The notes beneath the pieces are model-generated. The model did no database searches. It worked only from the letters and a program-made list of their open reading frames with translations, and was not told where the DNA came from. Positions 47,527 to 58,273 of a stretch of 64,000 bases of DNA are shown piece after piece. Each line of letters begins with the position of its first letter. Within the stretch, counting starts at the first letter, position 1. This DNA is from Solen grandis (Eukaryota > Mollusca > Bivalvia > Adapedonta > Solenidae): the NCBI GenBank assembly GCA_021229015.1, contig CM037788.1:45404714-45468713 (forward strand), in the 5' to 3' direction. The translations under genes and the position numbers were made by a program.

Positions 47527-47913
47527 TGTGACGATGCGTCGTCATGGGTATATGTACAATTTCTGACAACTGCATCAGGGAGTCGACTCTTTGGCTCAGT
47601 GGTTATGGCATTGGGCTACTACGACGGCAGACCGGGTTCGATTTCGGGCCGGGCCGTGTTTGTTACATTTGGTGGCAGCGATGGGATAATGTCAACTGTC
47701 ATACCGGAGTTGCCTTACCCACGTGTTTTCCAGGTCAAGTCTCCGGTCGAGACTTATCGGAGGGGGAAGTAATGTGACGATGCGTCGTCAAGGGTATAAG
47801 TACAATCTCTGACAACTGTGTCAGGGAGTCGACTCTTTGGCTCAGTGGTTAGAGCAATGGGCCATCAAGCCAACGGACCGGGTTCGATTCGGGGCCTGGC
47901 CTGTTTTGGTACA
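47527..47913 (+). mobile_element. Complete TRIM-type miniature LTR retrotransposon, copy 2
   Basis: The 5' LTR is 47527-47667 and the 3' LTR 47773-47913, 141 bp each, differing from each other at roughly one base in seven, so this copy is old. The PBS TGGTGGCAGCGATGGGAT starts two bases after the 5' LTR (one mismatch to copy 1), and the purine tract GGAGGGGGAAGTAA ends at 47772. The target duplication CAAG (47523-47526, 47914-47917) is exact. A and B boxes are recognisable in both LTRs. The 105-bp internal part aligns with copy 1 along its whole length. Confidence 0.93.
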
Positions 47914-48037
47914 CAAGTAAGTAAGGCAGCACCATATCTCTTCCCAATAGACTCCAATAATGACTCTTTCACGTTTAATCAAAACAAACAAGCCTTTTTT
48001 TTTAAGAAATTTTGTCACGCGTTTTAATTAAATATGA

Positions 48038-48050
48038 CCCCCCCCCCCCC
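48038..48050. repeat. Poly-C run (13)
   Basis: Uninterrupted C run at the left edge of the LINE relic. Confidence 0.95.
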
Positions 48051-48064
48051 ATTTTATCTACAAT

Positions 48065-49240
48065 TTAATTCATAATTTATTAATGATCTTATCAAATCAT
48101 TGGTAGATACAGGTCTTGGTCTTAGTATAGGGGATAACTGTGTGTGCGCCTCAACAGTAGCTGAACAATGTTATATACATAAACTCTTGTAAGTGGCATT
48201 ACCAATAAAACCCACAGTGACGGAAGTGCACCATCATAATTTTCAATGGTAGAAAACGCCGCAGAATGATTTATAATACTTACCTTTATGTTGGAACAAA
48301 TGAGTTATCAGAAACTGACAAATACAAACATCTTGGCATATATTATAATAAGTTGTCTGATCCATGTGTAAATATAACTGTGTGTTACAGATTGTTGAAA
48401 TACAATACGGGGAACATTTTTCAGCATTTCTGATTATGGTTTTAACAGTTATGGTTTACAGTCCTACACCTGTTTACTGTAGAAAAATCGTTCATGTATT
48501 CGTTCTGCCTAAGGCCCTCCATGGCTACGAGCGCGGGCCTAAAGTTTGTAAACCTGGTTTGCTTTCACTTGGTGCTCCCACAGGTCGTATCTTTAGTATA
48601 TACAGGATAGTGTCTTTACCTTACGTATTAGTTTGAACGAGATATAGAATACAAGAAATTGACCTTATTATGTCACTCTGCATTTCAAAATCAGAATGTC
48701 TTGTAAAGTTTTTATTTCTATTTAGAATAAGTTCTTTATTTGTAGGAAAAGTCAGTATGGGGTTCTTTCTCTCTATATATGTTTTATACTGGATAAGATA
48801 TAGATAATAGTATACTGGACTTGAATATTAGAAATTCCGCTGATAGGTTGGAACATTTTAGATTTGTTAAAATAACTTTTCAGTTTTTTACTGATCGATC
48901 TTCTAACTCTTGTATATACAAAATCTGTTAATCAGTTGGTGGCATTTTAAGCATGTTATTTCGACCCATGTCAATATCTTATGCAGAAGTTATTTTACAG
49001 AACAATTGTTATTTGACTGTAAGAAAAGGATAAATGTCATAGACATACCATTTCAGCCAGTGATTATTGATACAATATGATTCCAACTCGTCCGACAATA
49101 TGCGGACTTAATTCTTCTGTTGTACAACATTGTATTCAAACTGTATTCAAATCTTCTATAAAGACAATGTAGTCAGGATAATATTCATAATAGTCAGTCT
49201 GAGAAATCAAGAAGGAGAAATACTTGTAAATATGTATCTT
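48065..49240 (+). pseudogene. LINE reverse transcriptase relic (second half)
   Basis: Plus-strand frames give NDLIKSLVDTGLGLSIGDN and then a damaged VADD block (STVAEQ in place of TVADD), so the catalytic Asp pair is lost. Next come NELSETDKYKHLGIYYNK and VLPKALHGYE (family: LPRALYGCE). Numerous shifts and stops follow down to about 49240. Order and orientation are consistent with a Jockey/CR1-like ORF2 from RT palm to linker. It is much more decayed than the fragment at 45573-46601. Confidence 0.75.
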
Positions 49241-49680
49241 TTAATTATTATTGTTATTATTGTTTCTGTTGTTGTTTTTTTATGAAGAACTCTTGCGATA
49301 TTATCCAAAATTGATTAATACTATTTTCATTCCTGCTACATGACTGACATAATGTTACAATTACAACACTCATTTAGGTGAATAGAGGTAATAAATACGC
49401 TGATTCAGTGTCTCCATCGAAACGAAACATAGAGACACAAAATAGGTCGATAGATAATGATTTTAATAACTGTTGAGAAAAATATAAGTACCCTATAGAA
49501 AAAATTCTAATTATACTTTCGTGTGTATGTGTGTGTGTGGGGGGGGGGGGGGGCATGTGAGAACAAAACGTAGGTCATCAGGACACTTGTGGAAACTCTA
49601 GAAGCCACATTGGTGCGCTGTTTTGTATTATTATTGACGCCGCGTGGAAACTGTATGGTATGTTTTTTTAAATTTGGCCA
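49241..49680. other. No gene; GT and poly-G simple sequence
   Basis: GT repeats followed by 15 Gs at 49539-49553. Nothing else is supported. Confidence 0.55.
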
Positions 49681-50790
49681 TGGAGCCGCATAATCGAAAA
49701 AGGGAGCAACAACTGTTATTATTGTAAAATGAAAACATGTAATATGTTTGAAAAAAGACTTTGTGAATAAATTACTTGTATTAACCTGAAGTAAAGATGA
49801 TAAGATTTAAAATACGTAAGTCTATATCGTTATTAAATGGAAAATCGACATATTTACTGGGTATCTGATAACTTCTCCCTAAACTCGTATGCCGAGGGTT
49901 TTTAAAACTTGGTTAACGGACCTTGCAAACTATCGGATTCATTAAAGCTCAGAAAAAAGGTATTGGACGATATTTTGTGACTTTAAAATATTCAAAGTTT
50001 TAGATACATACCGTCAAGTTGAAAAATCAATGAAACCGCAGTTAAATAAAACGTATGACTGCATAATGTAGAAAGTGTAAAAAGCACAAACACTATACAT
50101 GTGGCCGTATCGGACATGTCTAATTGACGGCTCTAGATGAGTAATTGAAACGGGTAAATTTAACCGAACATTGTAGCATATTTTGTAAAGTCTTTAATTC
50201 CATACATATCACTGATAATAAAAGAATGCCATACTCCTACGCCAAGCTACTTTATTAAAGATTGTAATGCCGGGAACTGTACCTAAATCCAAATGAAAAA
50301 ATTGTGCTGATTAGTTTCGTTATCATCGTCCTTGTTGCTGCTGCTGATGATGATTTTATTTACATTGACATTAATACCGCCATAGAAGCTTACTATATGG
50401 AAAGTTCATGTTAAAATGAGTTTTTCATCGGCCATATTCTAAATAATTTAAGGATTATTTTATCAGATTTAATAGATAAAAATGTTTGGAAAAAATACAT
50501 TTATAGAAATTAGGCCGAAAACACTTGTGTTTTTAAAACATACTTTAAATTTAGAAATCTCTAAACCAATTACAGTCTACAGCTGAGGATACATGTCAAA
50601 ATGGCATATATCATTGCCTAGTGGAAATATTAAGACCCACTGTTTGTAAATGATACATGCATATGTTATTAAATATTCTGAAAGAGCTTTGTTTTATTTC
50701 AGTCGTGATTCAAAAACATTTGCGGCGTCTTTGATGCTTTGCATCAAAATTAGTCTTGTACTCATATATCTCTTGTCTGTCTTGCGACAA
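49681..50790 (+). repeat. Tandem duplication, copy 1 (1.1 kb)
   Basis: It starts TGGAGCCGCATAATCGAAAA and ends near 'attagtcttgtactcatatatctcttg'. It aligns in order with 50791-52100 along its whole length. Well-kept phrases are TCTGATAACTTCTCCCTAAA, 'ttaacggaccttgcaa', 'aagctcagaaaaaa', 'gtctaattgacgg' and 'gtctttgatgctttgcat'. No coding frame is preserved between the copies. Confidence 0.88.
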
Positions 50791-52100
50791 TGGAGCCGCA
50801 TAATCGAAAAAAGGAGCAACCATCATTTTTAATTTAAAATACAACTATGTAATATGTTTGAATATTACACTTAATGAATCGCTTTTTATGAATCCCGTTT
50901 TTATGTATTAACTGGTGTTAAAAAACAAGATTCAAAATACGCATGCCTAATATCGTTAATTAAAAAACATTCGATACATTTAATTGATGTCTGATAACTT
51001 CTCCCTAAATTCCTATGCCAAGGGTTTTAAAACTTGTTTAACGGACCTTGCAAGCAACCCGATTCATAAAGCTCAGAAAAAAGTTTGGGAGATGTTTTGT
51101 GTCCTTAAAATATTCTGAATTTAATTACAGATTGTCAACTTGAAAATTCAATGAAACCGAAGTTTAATGATACATATTTCAGTATACTGTAGAAAGTGCA
51201 AAAAACAAACGTTATGCAAATGGCCGTATCGGATTTGTCTAATTGACGGTCCCAGGTTCAATCTTCGACCCAGTATGTAAGCCGATTATGATAATTTAAC
51301 TGAATATTGTAGCATATATTGTAAAGTTTTTTTTTTAAATATATCATTAACTCATCACCCTACGCTACTTTAATTTATTAATCAAGGATTGAAGTAATAT
51401 TCATCGGGAAGAGTGTAAATTCCGTGATCCGTGCCTAAATCCCGTACCAATTAAAACTTACCTATGCTTATTTGTTTGCATATCACTGCCCTTCTTGTTG
51501 ATGACGATGGTGTTATATATTACCATTAGCATCGCCTTTGAAGGGTACTGTCATGCATCTTACAGACCCTAACATTTCAAATAATAATATAAAAATCGAA
51601 TTACCTGTAAACTGTATTTTTTTATCTATATATTAGTTAATTTATGGCATCTCAGATCATCATCATATCATATGTTTACTACATGTTTACAATAATTAAT
51701 TATTTTTATATACTTTTTGATCTTTATTTCTGAATAATTTGATAATAAGAGTTTTTCATCAGCCCTATTTCCATTATTTGATGACTGTTTTCAGATCTAA
51801 TAGAAAATAGTTTGGAGAAAAACATAAATTTATGGTAATTAAACCGAAGAAACTATTGATTTACATAGACCTTTAGAACAAACTTTCGAAATATTTTAAT
51901 CAAACGGTCTATACCTGAGGATATTTGGCATTGCCTAGTAGAAATATTTAGGCCCGCTGTTTGTACTTGCACATGCTTTAATATTTAAACGTTCTGAAAT
52001 TGGCTTTGCTTAAAAGTTTACTTAAGATGTGCTTCAAAATCATCCGCGAGGTCTTTGATGCTTTGCATAAAAATCAGTCTTGTAATATAATTGTATGTTC
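50791..52100 (+). repeat. Tandem duplication, copy 2 (1.3 kb)
   Basis: Starts with the same TGGAGCCGCATAATCGAAAA directly after copy 1 ends. About 150-200 bases longer than copy 1, mainly because of extra sequence around 51550-51740. By eye the copies agree at very roughly three-quarters of positions, so the duplication is old. Confidence 0.88.
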
Positions 52101-52621
52101 CAAAGATGCCGTGTTCTTTCTTATAGTCTCGCTGAGTGTTTTGTTTATGCTTTTCAGGTCTAAACTGGAACACTAGGAAGCAAAGAGCTAGTTTACATTA
52201 ATGAATTGAACAAAACTGCAATATACAATCACAAGAATGTTTAGCCCGGTACTCAAGCCTTCAAAGAGAATGAAGAAAGAATAATTTACCGCCAACATAT
52301 AAATAATTGATCAACTTACATACGCAAAGTCGATTTAGATTTTTACAATTTCCGATTAGTTCAGGAGATAGGTTTTTGCCAATCGCAACATGAAATTATA
52401 TGGTGTATCTCCTTCCAGCTTTTTAATTAAATAGAGAACTTTCAGGTGATTTTCAATTAGAATGTAAACGTCAAACATATGTCGCGGTAATACAATTTTG
52501 TTGCATTTTAAAAAAAAGAGTTGAACGCCCAAGTGTCTTTAGATTTTTTTGCATTGTGTTTCATTTGTGCCACATTTTTTGTTAACCGAACCATCGACAG
52601 TAAAATTAATCAATAACGCAT
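52101..52621. other. AT-rich stretch without a supported feature
   Basis: No gene or repeat is recognised. Confidence 0.45.
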
Positions 52622-52998
52622 ACGACATTCACGTGTTGCGACATTCAAAAATTGAATGTCCAATGTCGTGAATATCATTTGCGACATTCAAAATCTGAAT
52701 GTCCAATGTTGTGAATATTGTGCGGAGACATTCAAAGTATGAATTCAATGTCGTGAATGTCGTGCTGCGACATTCATAAAGTGAATGTCAAATGTCGTGA
52801 GTGTAGTGCTGCGACAGTCAAAATCTGAATGTCCAATGTCGTGCTGCAACATTCAAAATATGAATATCCAATGTCGTGAATTTCATTTGCGACATTCAAA
52901 ATATGAATATTCAATGTCGTATGTCGTAAATGTCGTTTGCGACAGTCAAAATGTGAATGTCCAATGTCGTGAATGTCGTGCTGCGACATTCATAATTT
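52622..52998. repeat. Minisatellite of ~38-46-bp units with internal inverted GACATTC/GAATGTC
   Basis: The unit is close to 'gcgacattcaaaatctgaatgtccaatgtcgtgaatgtcgt', repeated about eight to nine times with small length changes. GACATTC and GAATGTC within each unit can pair around a 7-base loop. The array continues after the MITE, to about 53290, in a decayed form. Confidence 0.9.
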
Positions 52999-53243
52999 GG
53001 GGCCCGTTTCACTAAACTTCGTACGAAAAAATATCTTCGTAAGCGTAAATTCACAGATGTAAAATAGTATTTTTCCTATATATTTTTCTTTACAAAAAGT
53101 GTTGTGCTTGCATAATGCAATAAATTGGGCCATCTTTCTTCATCTTTTATTCTGAAAATAAGACATTAGTAGACACTATGTAGAACAACAGACTTACGAC
53201 TAAGATCAAATTTGTTCGTGCGAAGTTTAGTGAAACGGGCCCC
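52999..53243. mobile_element. MITE with GGGGCCCGTTTCACTAAACTTCG ends
   Basis: The inverted ends agree over about 29 bases, beginning GGGGCCCGTTTCACTAAACT, with one mismatch. Total length 245 bp, non-coding. The minisatellite reads on across the insertion without a gap (left CATAATTT, right TGATGTCTAATGTCG), so the insertion point is exact and any target duplication is at most one or two T. GGGCCCGTTTCAC-type ends are known from several MITE groups in marine invertebrates; the parent superfamily is unclear. Confidence 0.92.
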
Positions 53244-53290
53244 TGATGTCTAATGTCGTATATAGCAAAAGCTGAATGTTGTATGCCCTA

Positions 53291-54994
53291 TGTTGTACCA
53301 ACTTCACACAGACACTTAAGTACTTCTAATCTCCATCATTTGATCCTCATTCGCCAGCCTGTTGCTAGTTCCCAGGTAGGCATTCATTCAATGTGGTGGG
53401 TAGGATAATTGGAACTACGACAACAACGAAAGAATAGACAGAACATTTCTGGGTGTATTAATATCAGAGATTCGTGTTAAATTCAAAAATGTTTTACTAT
53501 TCAGCAGTTTTATAAAGAATATAATGTATTTTTATTATCAATTGATTAAATTGTGTTACTTATTAACATCTGTAAATATAAAGTATTGTATGGGGATGTA
53601 CCGTTTTCATTATTTTACCTGATTGTCTTCTGATTGTTTTTGATAATAAGTGTATTAGATATAAATCAGTTTACATGGACTAAGTAAGTCTTGGTACACA
53701 AATTCAACTGATAATGAAATCACGAGTTTCTGTGTTGCAGAACACAGATGTAGTTATGCATTAACGGTGCAATGAGCACTGGGAAATACAACCAGTACTA
53801 ATATCGATATCACATCACACACAAACACACGTGATTCTCACTTTTCATTTTCCACATTTCAATAATTGACACACACGTTTTATTTCCCTTTAAAACCTTA
53901 ACACTTTAACATTTAAATTTTAAAATAGAAATAGAAACTTTGATGCGTTTTGTTTTACAGCTAATGCGTTTCAGTGAAAGCATCAATCCAATACCCGTGT
54001 ATCCATTAGAAAATCATGTTTAAATCGGAAATAGGACTGCATTATATACATTCAAGAACGTACTAAATGACACCGTAGTTCAAAGAAAAGCTACCTAAGT
54101 ACCACTTAGTGTTACAAATGCTAAACTGTACTGTCCTATAAATAATAAAACATCTGGCAGAAATGAAAACCAATTTCCAAATACATAAACGCCGTGTAAA
54201 TCAGACGTATGTCGTCAACTTTAACCTGAAACACAAATGGAAGATTATGACAAAGCCAACAAGAGCAAATTAACTATTTTCATATGGTAAGTTTAAGTAT
54301 AAAATCACGCATCATATTATGAAATGTTTTGATGTAATTATTGACCACATACTTCTCTATTTATTGCGAATGATAAAGGTGTCTATAAAATACCTATAAT
54401 CGTCTTCGTATTTAACTCTGCCAAAAGACCGTAGTTTTAAATCATAAATCTAAAAATAAGTTGATGCAAAATTCTTCAATCAATAAATAGACTAATTCTT
54501 TAATGAAACACTAAATAAAATATTTTCCAAGGTACTTATCTTTTACAACAAACATGTTTAGATAAATATCACCAAGGAAAATGCTGTGTAAACAGTAGCA
54601 GAACTGAATTAGAAAAGACAGAGCATGTATGGAACGGAAGCCTTAAAAATACTATAATGCGACCGTTCGTATGTAGAGGAACCGTGCTAGCAGCGACAAT
54701 TATAAACAAATACGCTACCGAATAGTAGTAGAAACCATTGAGTTAATCATTAGTTGAATGAGCGTTGTATTCATACCAAAAACAGTTCGTTAATGGTTTT
54801 TGGTAGACGAATGATACCGTTCAGGTTCAAAACCGTTACCTTGCTACACATTTACGTTCCCCAAGCGTTTTCGCTGCGTAAAAGACTGTTCATTAGCACA
54901 AGTCAAAGGAGAGTATCTTTTTTCAATTAATTCAAGCAAGCAACTTAGTATACTACAAGCTAAACATTTCGCAGACTATTTAAGTTATTGACAG
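53291..54994. other. AT-rich stretch without a supported feature
   Basis: No gene or repeat family is recognised on either strand. Confidence 0.45.
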
Positions 54995-54996
54995 GC

Positions 54997-55052
54997 ATAA
55001 AGAGAGAGAGAGACTGACGGAGAGAGACAGACAGACAGACAGACAGGGAGAT
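54997..55052. repeat. (GA)n / (GACA)n simple repeat
   Basis: Purine-rich GA and CAGA tetranucleotide units. The following 55 bases remain purine-rich. Confidence 0.92.
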
Positions 55053-55055
55053 AGG

Positions 55056-56506
55056 AGGGAGTAGAGGAAGGGAAAAAGAAAGGGGGGTGGGGATTCATAC
55101 TCTTTAATTATGATACATATTGTCAGGCATATTCGATGTTAATAAGAAATAATCAATTGCAGTGTTCTTATTTCAGATGTAAAACGTCATTATCCGTAAT
55201 TTCGCCGTCGGAATGCACGGAAACTTGCCATTAGACGTTTATATTACCTAAACCGGAGATCAAGCTGCATGACGATAATGATGCAGGTAATTTTTAAAAA
55301 CCAAGTCTGCATAAAAAATAGCAAGCAACAGACGTGAAGATACGATGAATATCAAAACTATTTTACGACTAAGTTCTTCCTTCATACTCGCAAAGGCAGC
55401 ACCTCAAGAACCGGACCAATGCAGAATGTTAGCATTGGGTTTCGGATTCCGACAATACGTAAGAATCTCTGGATATGTTTCTTCGTGAACGCTGCTGTGT
55501 TTAGCGGGTTTAAGTTGTTGTTGGTTTTAACCAATAAATATGTTGAGATATATAAAAAACACAGGTTTAAAAACACTTGCAGTATGTATTTTACAAATAA
55601 ATATCAATGGTTATCGCAACCGCTAAAAGGAAAGATGAAAAACCGCAAAAAAAAAGAAAAAAAAAGACAAACAGAAATGACAGGGAAAATACGTCGAAAA
55701 ATGCTAGAACGACATACGATTAAAAAGGCTAAACAGAAAAGGGCATCAGTGAGAGATTATGAGGCCGAAATACACTCAGTAGCCCGAATAGCTCCGGAAC
55801 CGTCGATACAAATTTAAAGGTAGCAAACCCAAAGACATGCATGATAGCACCTACAGTATACTTAATTTGTGCACTTAAAATTGTACAGACAATTAAAACA
55901 ATGAATTTCTTCACTTAATGGTATTGCAAATAAAAAGACAACGTAGCTCCTTATTTCCAGAGAAAAAATGTTATTATCCAATACAATAATGTTAAAATTT
56001 ATGTGTTCTATGTGGATGTCTGATCTTGTTTAAAGTTCTTCACTATTTTTAAACCCGACTGAAGGACTTTACTGCCGACACAGGGTCACTACTTTAGACG
56101 ACTTTAGGTTATACGTATCTCTAAGTCGTCATTGTTGCCCATATCCTATTTAAAGAAATAAGTAGTTTATTTCATGTCTCGCAATCTTGAATCGGATTCC
56201 CTCCTAAAGGTGTCAGGTTATAATATGGGACACAGCAAGTCATTGTTGGATGTACCTTGCTTTGTTAGCGAGTTAAGGGAAAATAAAAAAAGTGTGTTGA
56301 TTATTATAGCAATTACCTTATCATAGTTCAACATATATATTGGTCTACCAATACAACTGCTTGATGATGGTACGCTCGTAACTCATGTTACATTAATAAG
56401 GGTGAACATAATGGTAATTATAATAAATAATGATGAATTTAAGATTTGTTGTTGTAGATCGTGTGGTTTTATGAAAATTGAGGTGTGTTTTTTTTTTTCG
56501 CATTAG
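55056..56506. other. No firm gene; two overlapping open frames near 55345-55817
   Basis: A frame at 55345-55458 reads MNIKTILRLSSSFILAKAAP, like a short signal peptide, and runs into CAATAC-GTAAGA, a possible donor. A different plus frame is open for 132 codons (55419-55817), with a hydrophobic stretch and a very basic C-terminal half. They cannot both be coding. Neither is recognised, and both may be chance. Confidence 0.25.
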
Positions 56507-56673
56507 TAATGTCGAGTATCGGCAACTCGTATGATAATTTGGACATTTTTGGTTCTCGTGCGAAAGCCCGGAAAATTAAAAGTCTCGGAGTTTCCACTTT
56601 AAATGAGGTCGTAAGAAGCTCGTGTACAAGTCGCAAGGGAACCGTGCAGATATCATGGCATCATACGATACAC
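56507..56673 (+). CDS. Probable internal exon of an unrecognised gene
   Basis: A strong acceptor (long T tract, then CGCATTAG) is followed by TA, then ATGTCGAGT, and 55 codons ending at CAC, which abuts GTAAGT, a consensus donor. The peptide begins MSSIGNSYDNLDIFGSRAKA and continues RKIKSLGVSTL, NEVVRSSCTSRKG and TVQISWHHTIH. Only this frame is open across the segment, and base composition is visibly more GC-rich than the flanks. I do not recognise the protein. Translation could also begin at the ATG if this is the first coding exon. No partner exon was identified in the window; introns in such genomes often run to several kilobases. Confidence 0.5.
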
Positions 56674-56734
56674 GTAAGTTTTACCAGTGATGATAGTCTC
56701 GTCAGACATTACGAGTGATTAAGAATTCATGTTT

Positions 56735-56955
56735 CACTGCAGTATCACGCCGTAGACATGCGGCATGATACCACACCCAGTCACAATTTTCTGACACTGA
56801 GCCATTCAGTCATATAACTGCCCTTATATGCTGAGCCCCATAAAACGGAGCTATACCATTACCGTTTTTACGACTTTGGTATCACGAGGCCGGGAATCGA
56901 ACCACGTCTTTCAGATTCCGGGGCTCACACTCTAACGGGGCTGGTACCTTAGTGT
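56735..56955 (-). mobile_element. SINE family B copy
   Basis: On the minus strand: a degenerate tRNA head 'cagccccgttagagtgtgagcc', B box 'tggttcgattcccgg', then 'taccaaagtcgtaaaaacgg', 'tatagctccgttttatggggctcagcatataagggcag' and 'ctgggtgtggtatcatgccgcatgtctacggcgtgatactgcagtg'. Its 3' end matches the copy at 4199-4385, while the copy at 22266-22517 has a different tail, so two subfamilies exist. Confidence 0.82.
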
Positions 56956-57845
56956 TTAGTGTTGAATGATCCTTGCTAAGCATCAAACACTTTGAATGTT
57001 TGCCTTCTCCATTCTGCATCATAGCTAGGCCATTTATTTGACTTAATTGATTAGTGCACAAAAAGTTTATTGAGCAAAGTCAGAAAACAATTTGGTTTCT
57101 CTGAAAATAAATAAAATTAAAGCAAAATAATTACCAAGGGAAATACAAATCGCTACTGACATTGCAACAAATTTCTTCATATACACAATAAACGAGGCTT
57201 TAGTTAAATCATAATTAAAGTCATTTATCTTTAAGATATTGCGCTTACTTATTCAAAATTATTTGGAAATATTGTCTTATCATGGATACAATTTATCTAA
57301 AACCTTAGACCCTGAGGAATAGCAACGAGATTGGCAATTTAAACCCATAATGCATGCTTTATATGCTGAAACAAAAAGTTACATTGACGTATGCAGATAA
57401 AGTGAGGTGTTGGTCTTCAGGATTTATGTTATTGTAATAATATTACTATTATCTTTGTGGATGCACGGATAAATTACTGCAATGCCATGTCTTATAAATC
57501 ATTTTAACCATCTTTGCTACTGTTATATGTAAATAGACGTCTGGGTTTTGAGAGGCAACACACAGATATCATATAAATCCCGGCCGCTTTTTACAAGTCA
57601 TATCCAATACACGGATGTCCATGTTCATTCTTTTAAAGGACATAACTTTCTCCGTGAGCAAAATTAAACACTCTAGTGTTAGTTGTTGTATTATCTATCT
57701 TAAAAAAATAGATAAAAGCAACAACGTGCGTATCATTTAATAGGTATTCAGTTTAAATAAACACGTTAGATGCGTGATGCATTTATAATAGAAGACTTAA
57801 TTATTGTAACCGTCACTGTACATTCCGACTGACTGACTTACTACC
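56956..57845. other. AT-rich stretch without a supported feature
   Basis: No gene or repeat is recognised. Confidence 0.45.
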
Positions 57846-58068
57846 AAGATTGTAAAAATAATTGGATCCGTCGAAAAACCTGGCCGCCAGTTGCCGGAGC
57901 CTGTTTTCATTATATGTATAGAGTACAGATTTGAAAAAGTTTTTCCCAAAGAAACTGGCTAAATTGCAGACGTATTTTAGCACAGATTTTCCTTGGTTCA
58001 CTCTTTATCAAGACTTAAAATTATTTGGAACCGTCGAAAAATACGGCTGTCAAGTGGCAAAGCCCAAG
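57846..58068. repeat. Direct repeat, two units about 163 bases apart
   Basis: 'caagattgtaaaaataattggatccgtcgaaaaacctggccgccagttgccggagcc' (57846) and 'caagacttaaaattatttggaaccgtcgaaaaatacggctgtcaagtggcaaagccc' (58011) are diverged copies of one unit. They look like part of a tandem array cut by the following gap. Confidence 0.7.
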
Positions 58069-58143
58069 TACCATAATATCATAAGATATTTGTTGTTTCT
58101 TTTCCTCCCACTCATACCTGATTTTCAAGTGAGCGATTTTATG

Positions 58144-58173
58144 GCCTTCATGGCCCTCTTGTTACACTTATGT
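58144..58173 (-). repeat. Fragment of the AACAAGAGGGCC repeat at the gap edge
   Basis: The reverse complement reads AACAAGAGGGCCATGAAGGC, the head of the repeat family seen at 1428-1475. It is cut by the gap. Confidence 0.7.
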
Positions 58174-58273
58174 NNNNNNNNNNNNNNNNNNNNNNNNNNN
58201 NNNNNNNNNNNNNNNNNNNNNNNNNNNNNNNNNNNNNNNNNNNNNNNNNNNNNNNNNNNNNNNNNNNNNNNNN
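58174..58273. other. Assembly gap (100 N)
   Basis: Exactly 100 N. It directly follows a high-copy repeat start, a likely reason for the assembly break. Confidence 0.99.

Noticed and set aside
52774..53015. Two opposite open frames of 71-76 codons
   Set aside because: They are translations of the GACATTC minisatellite, and one runs into the MITE.
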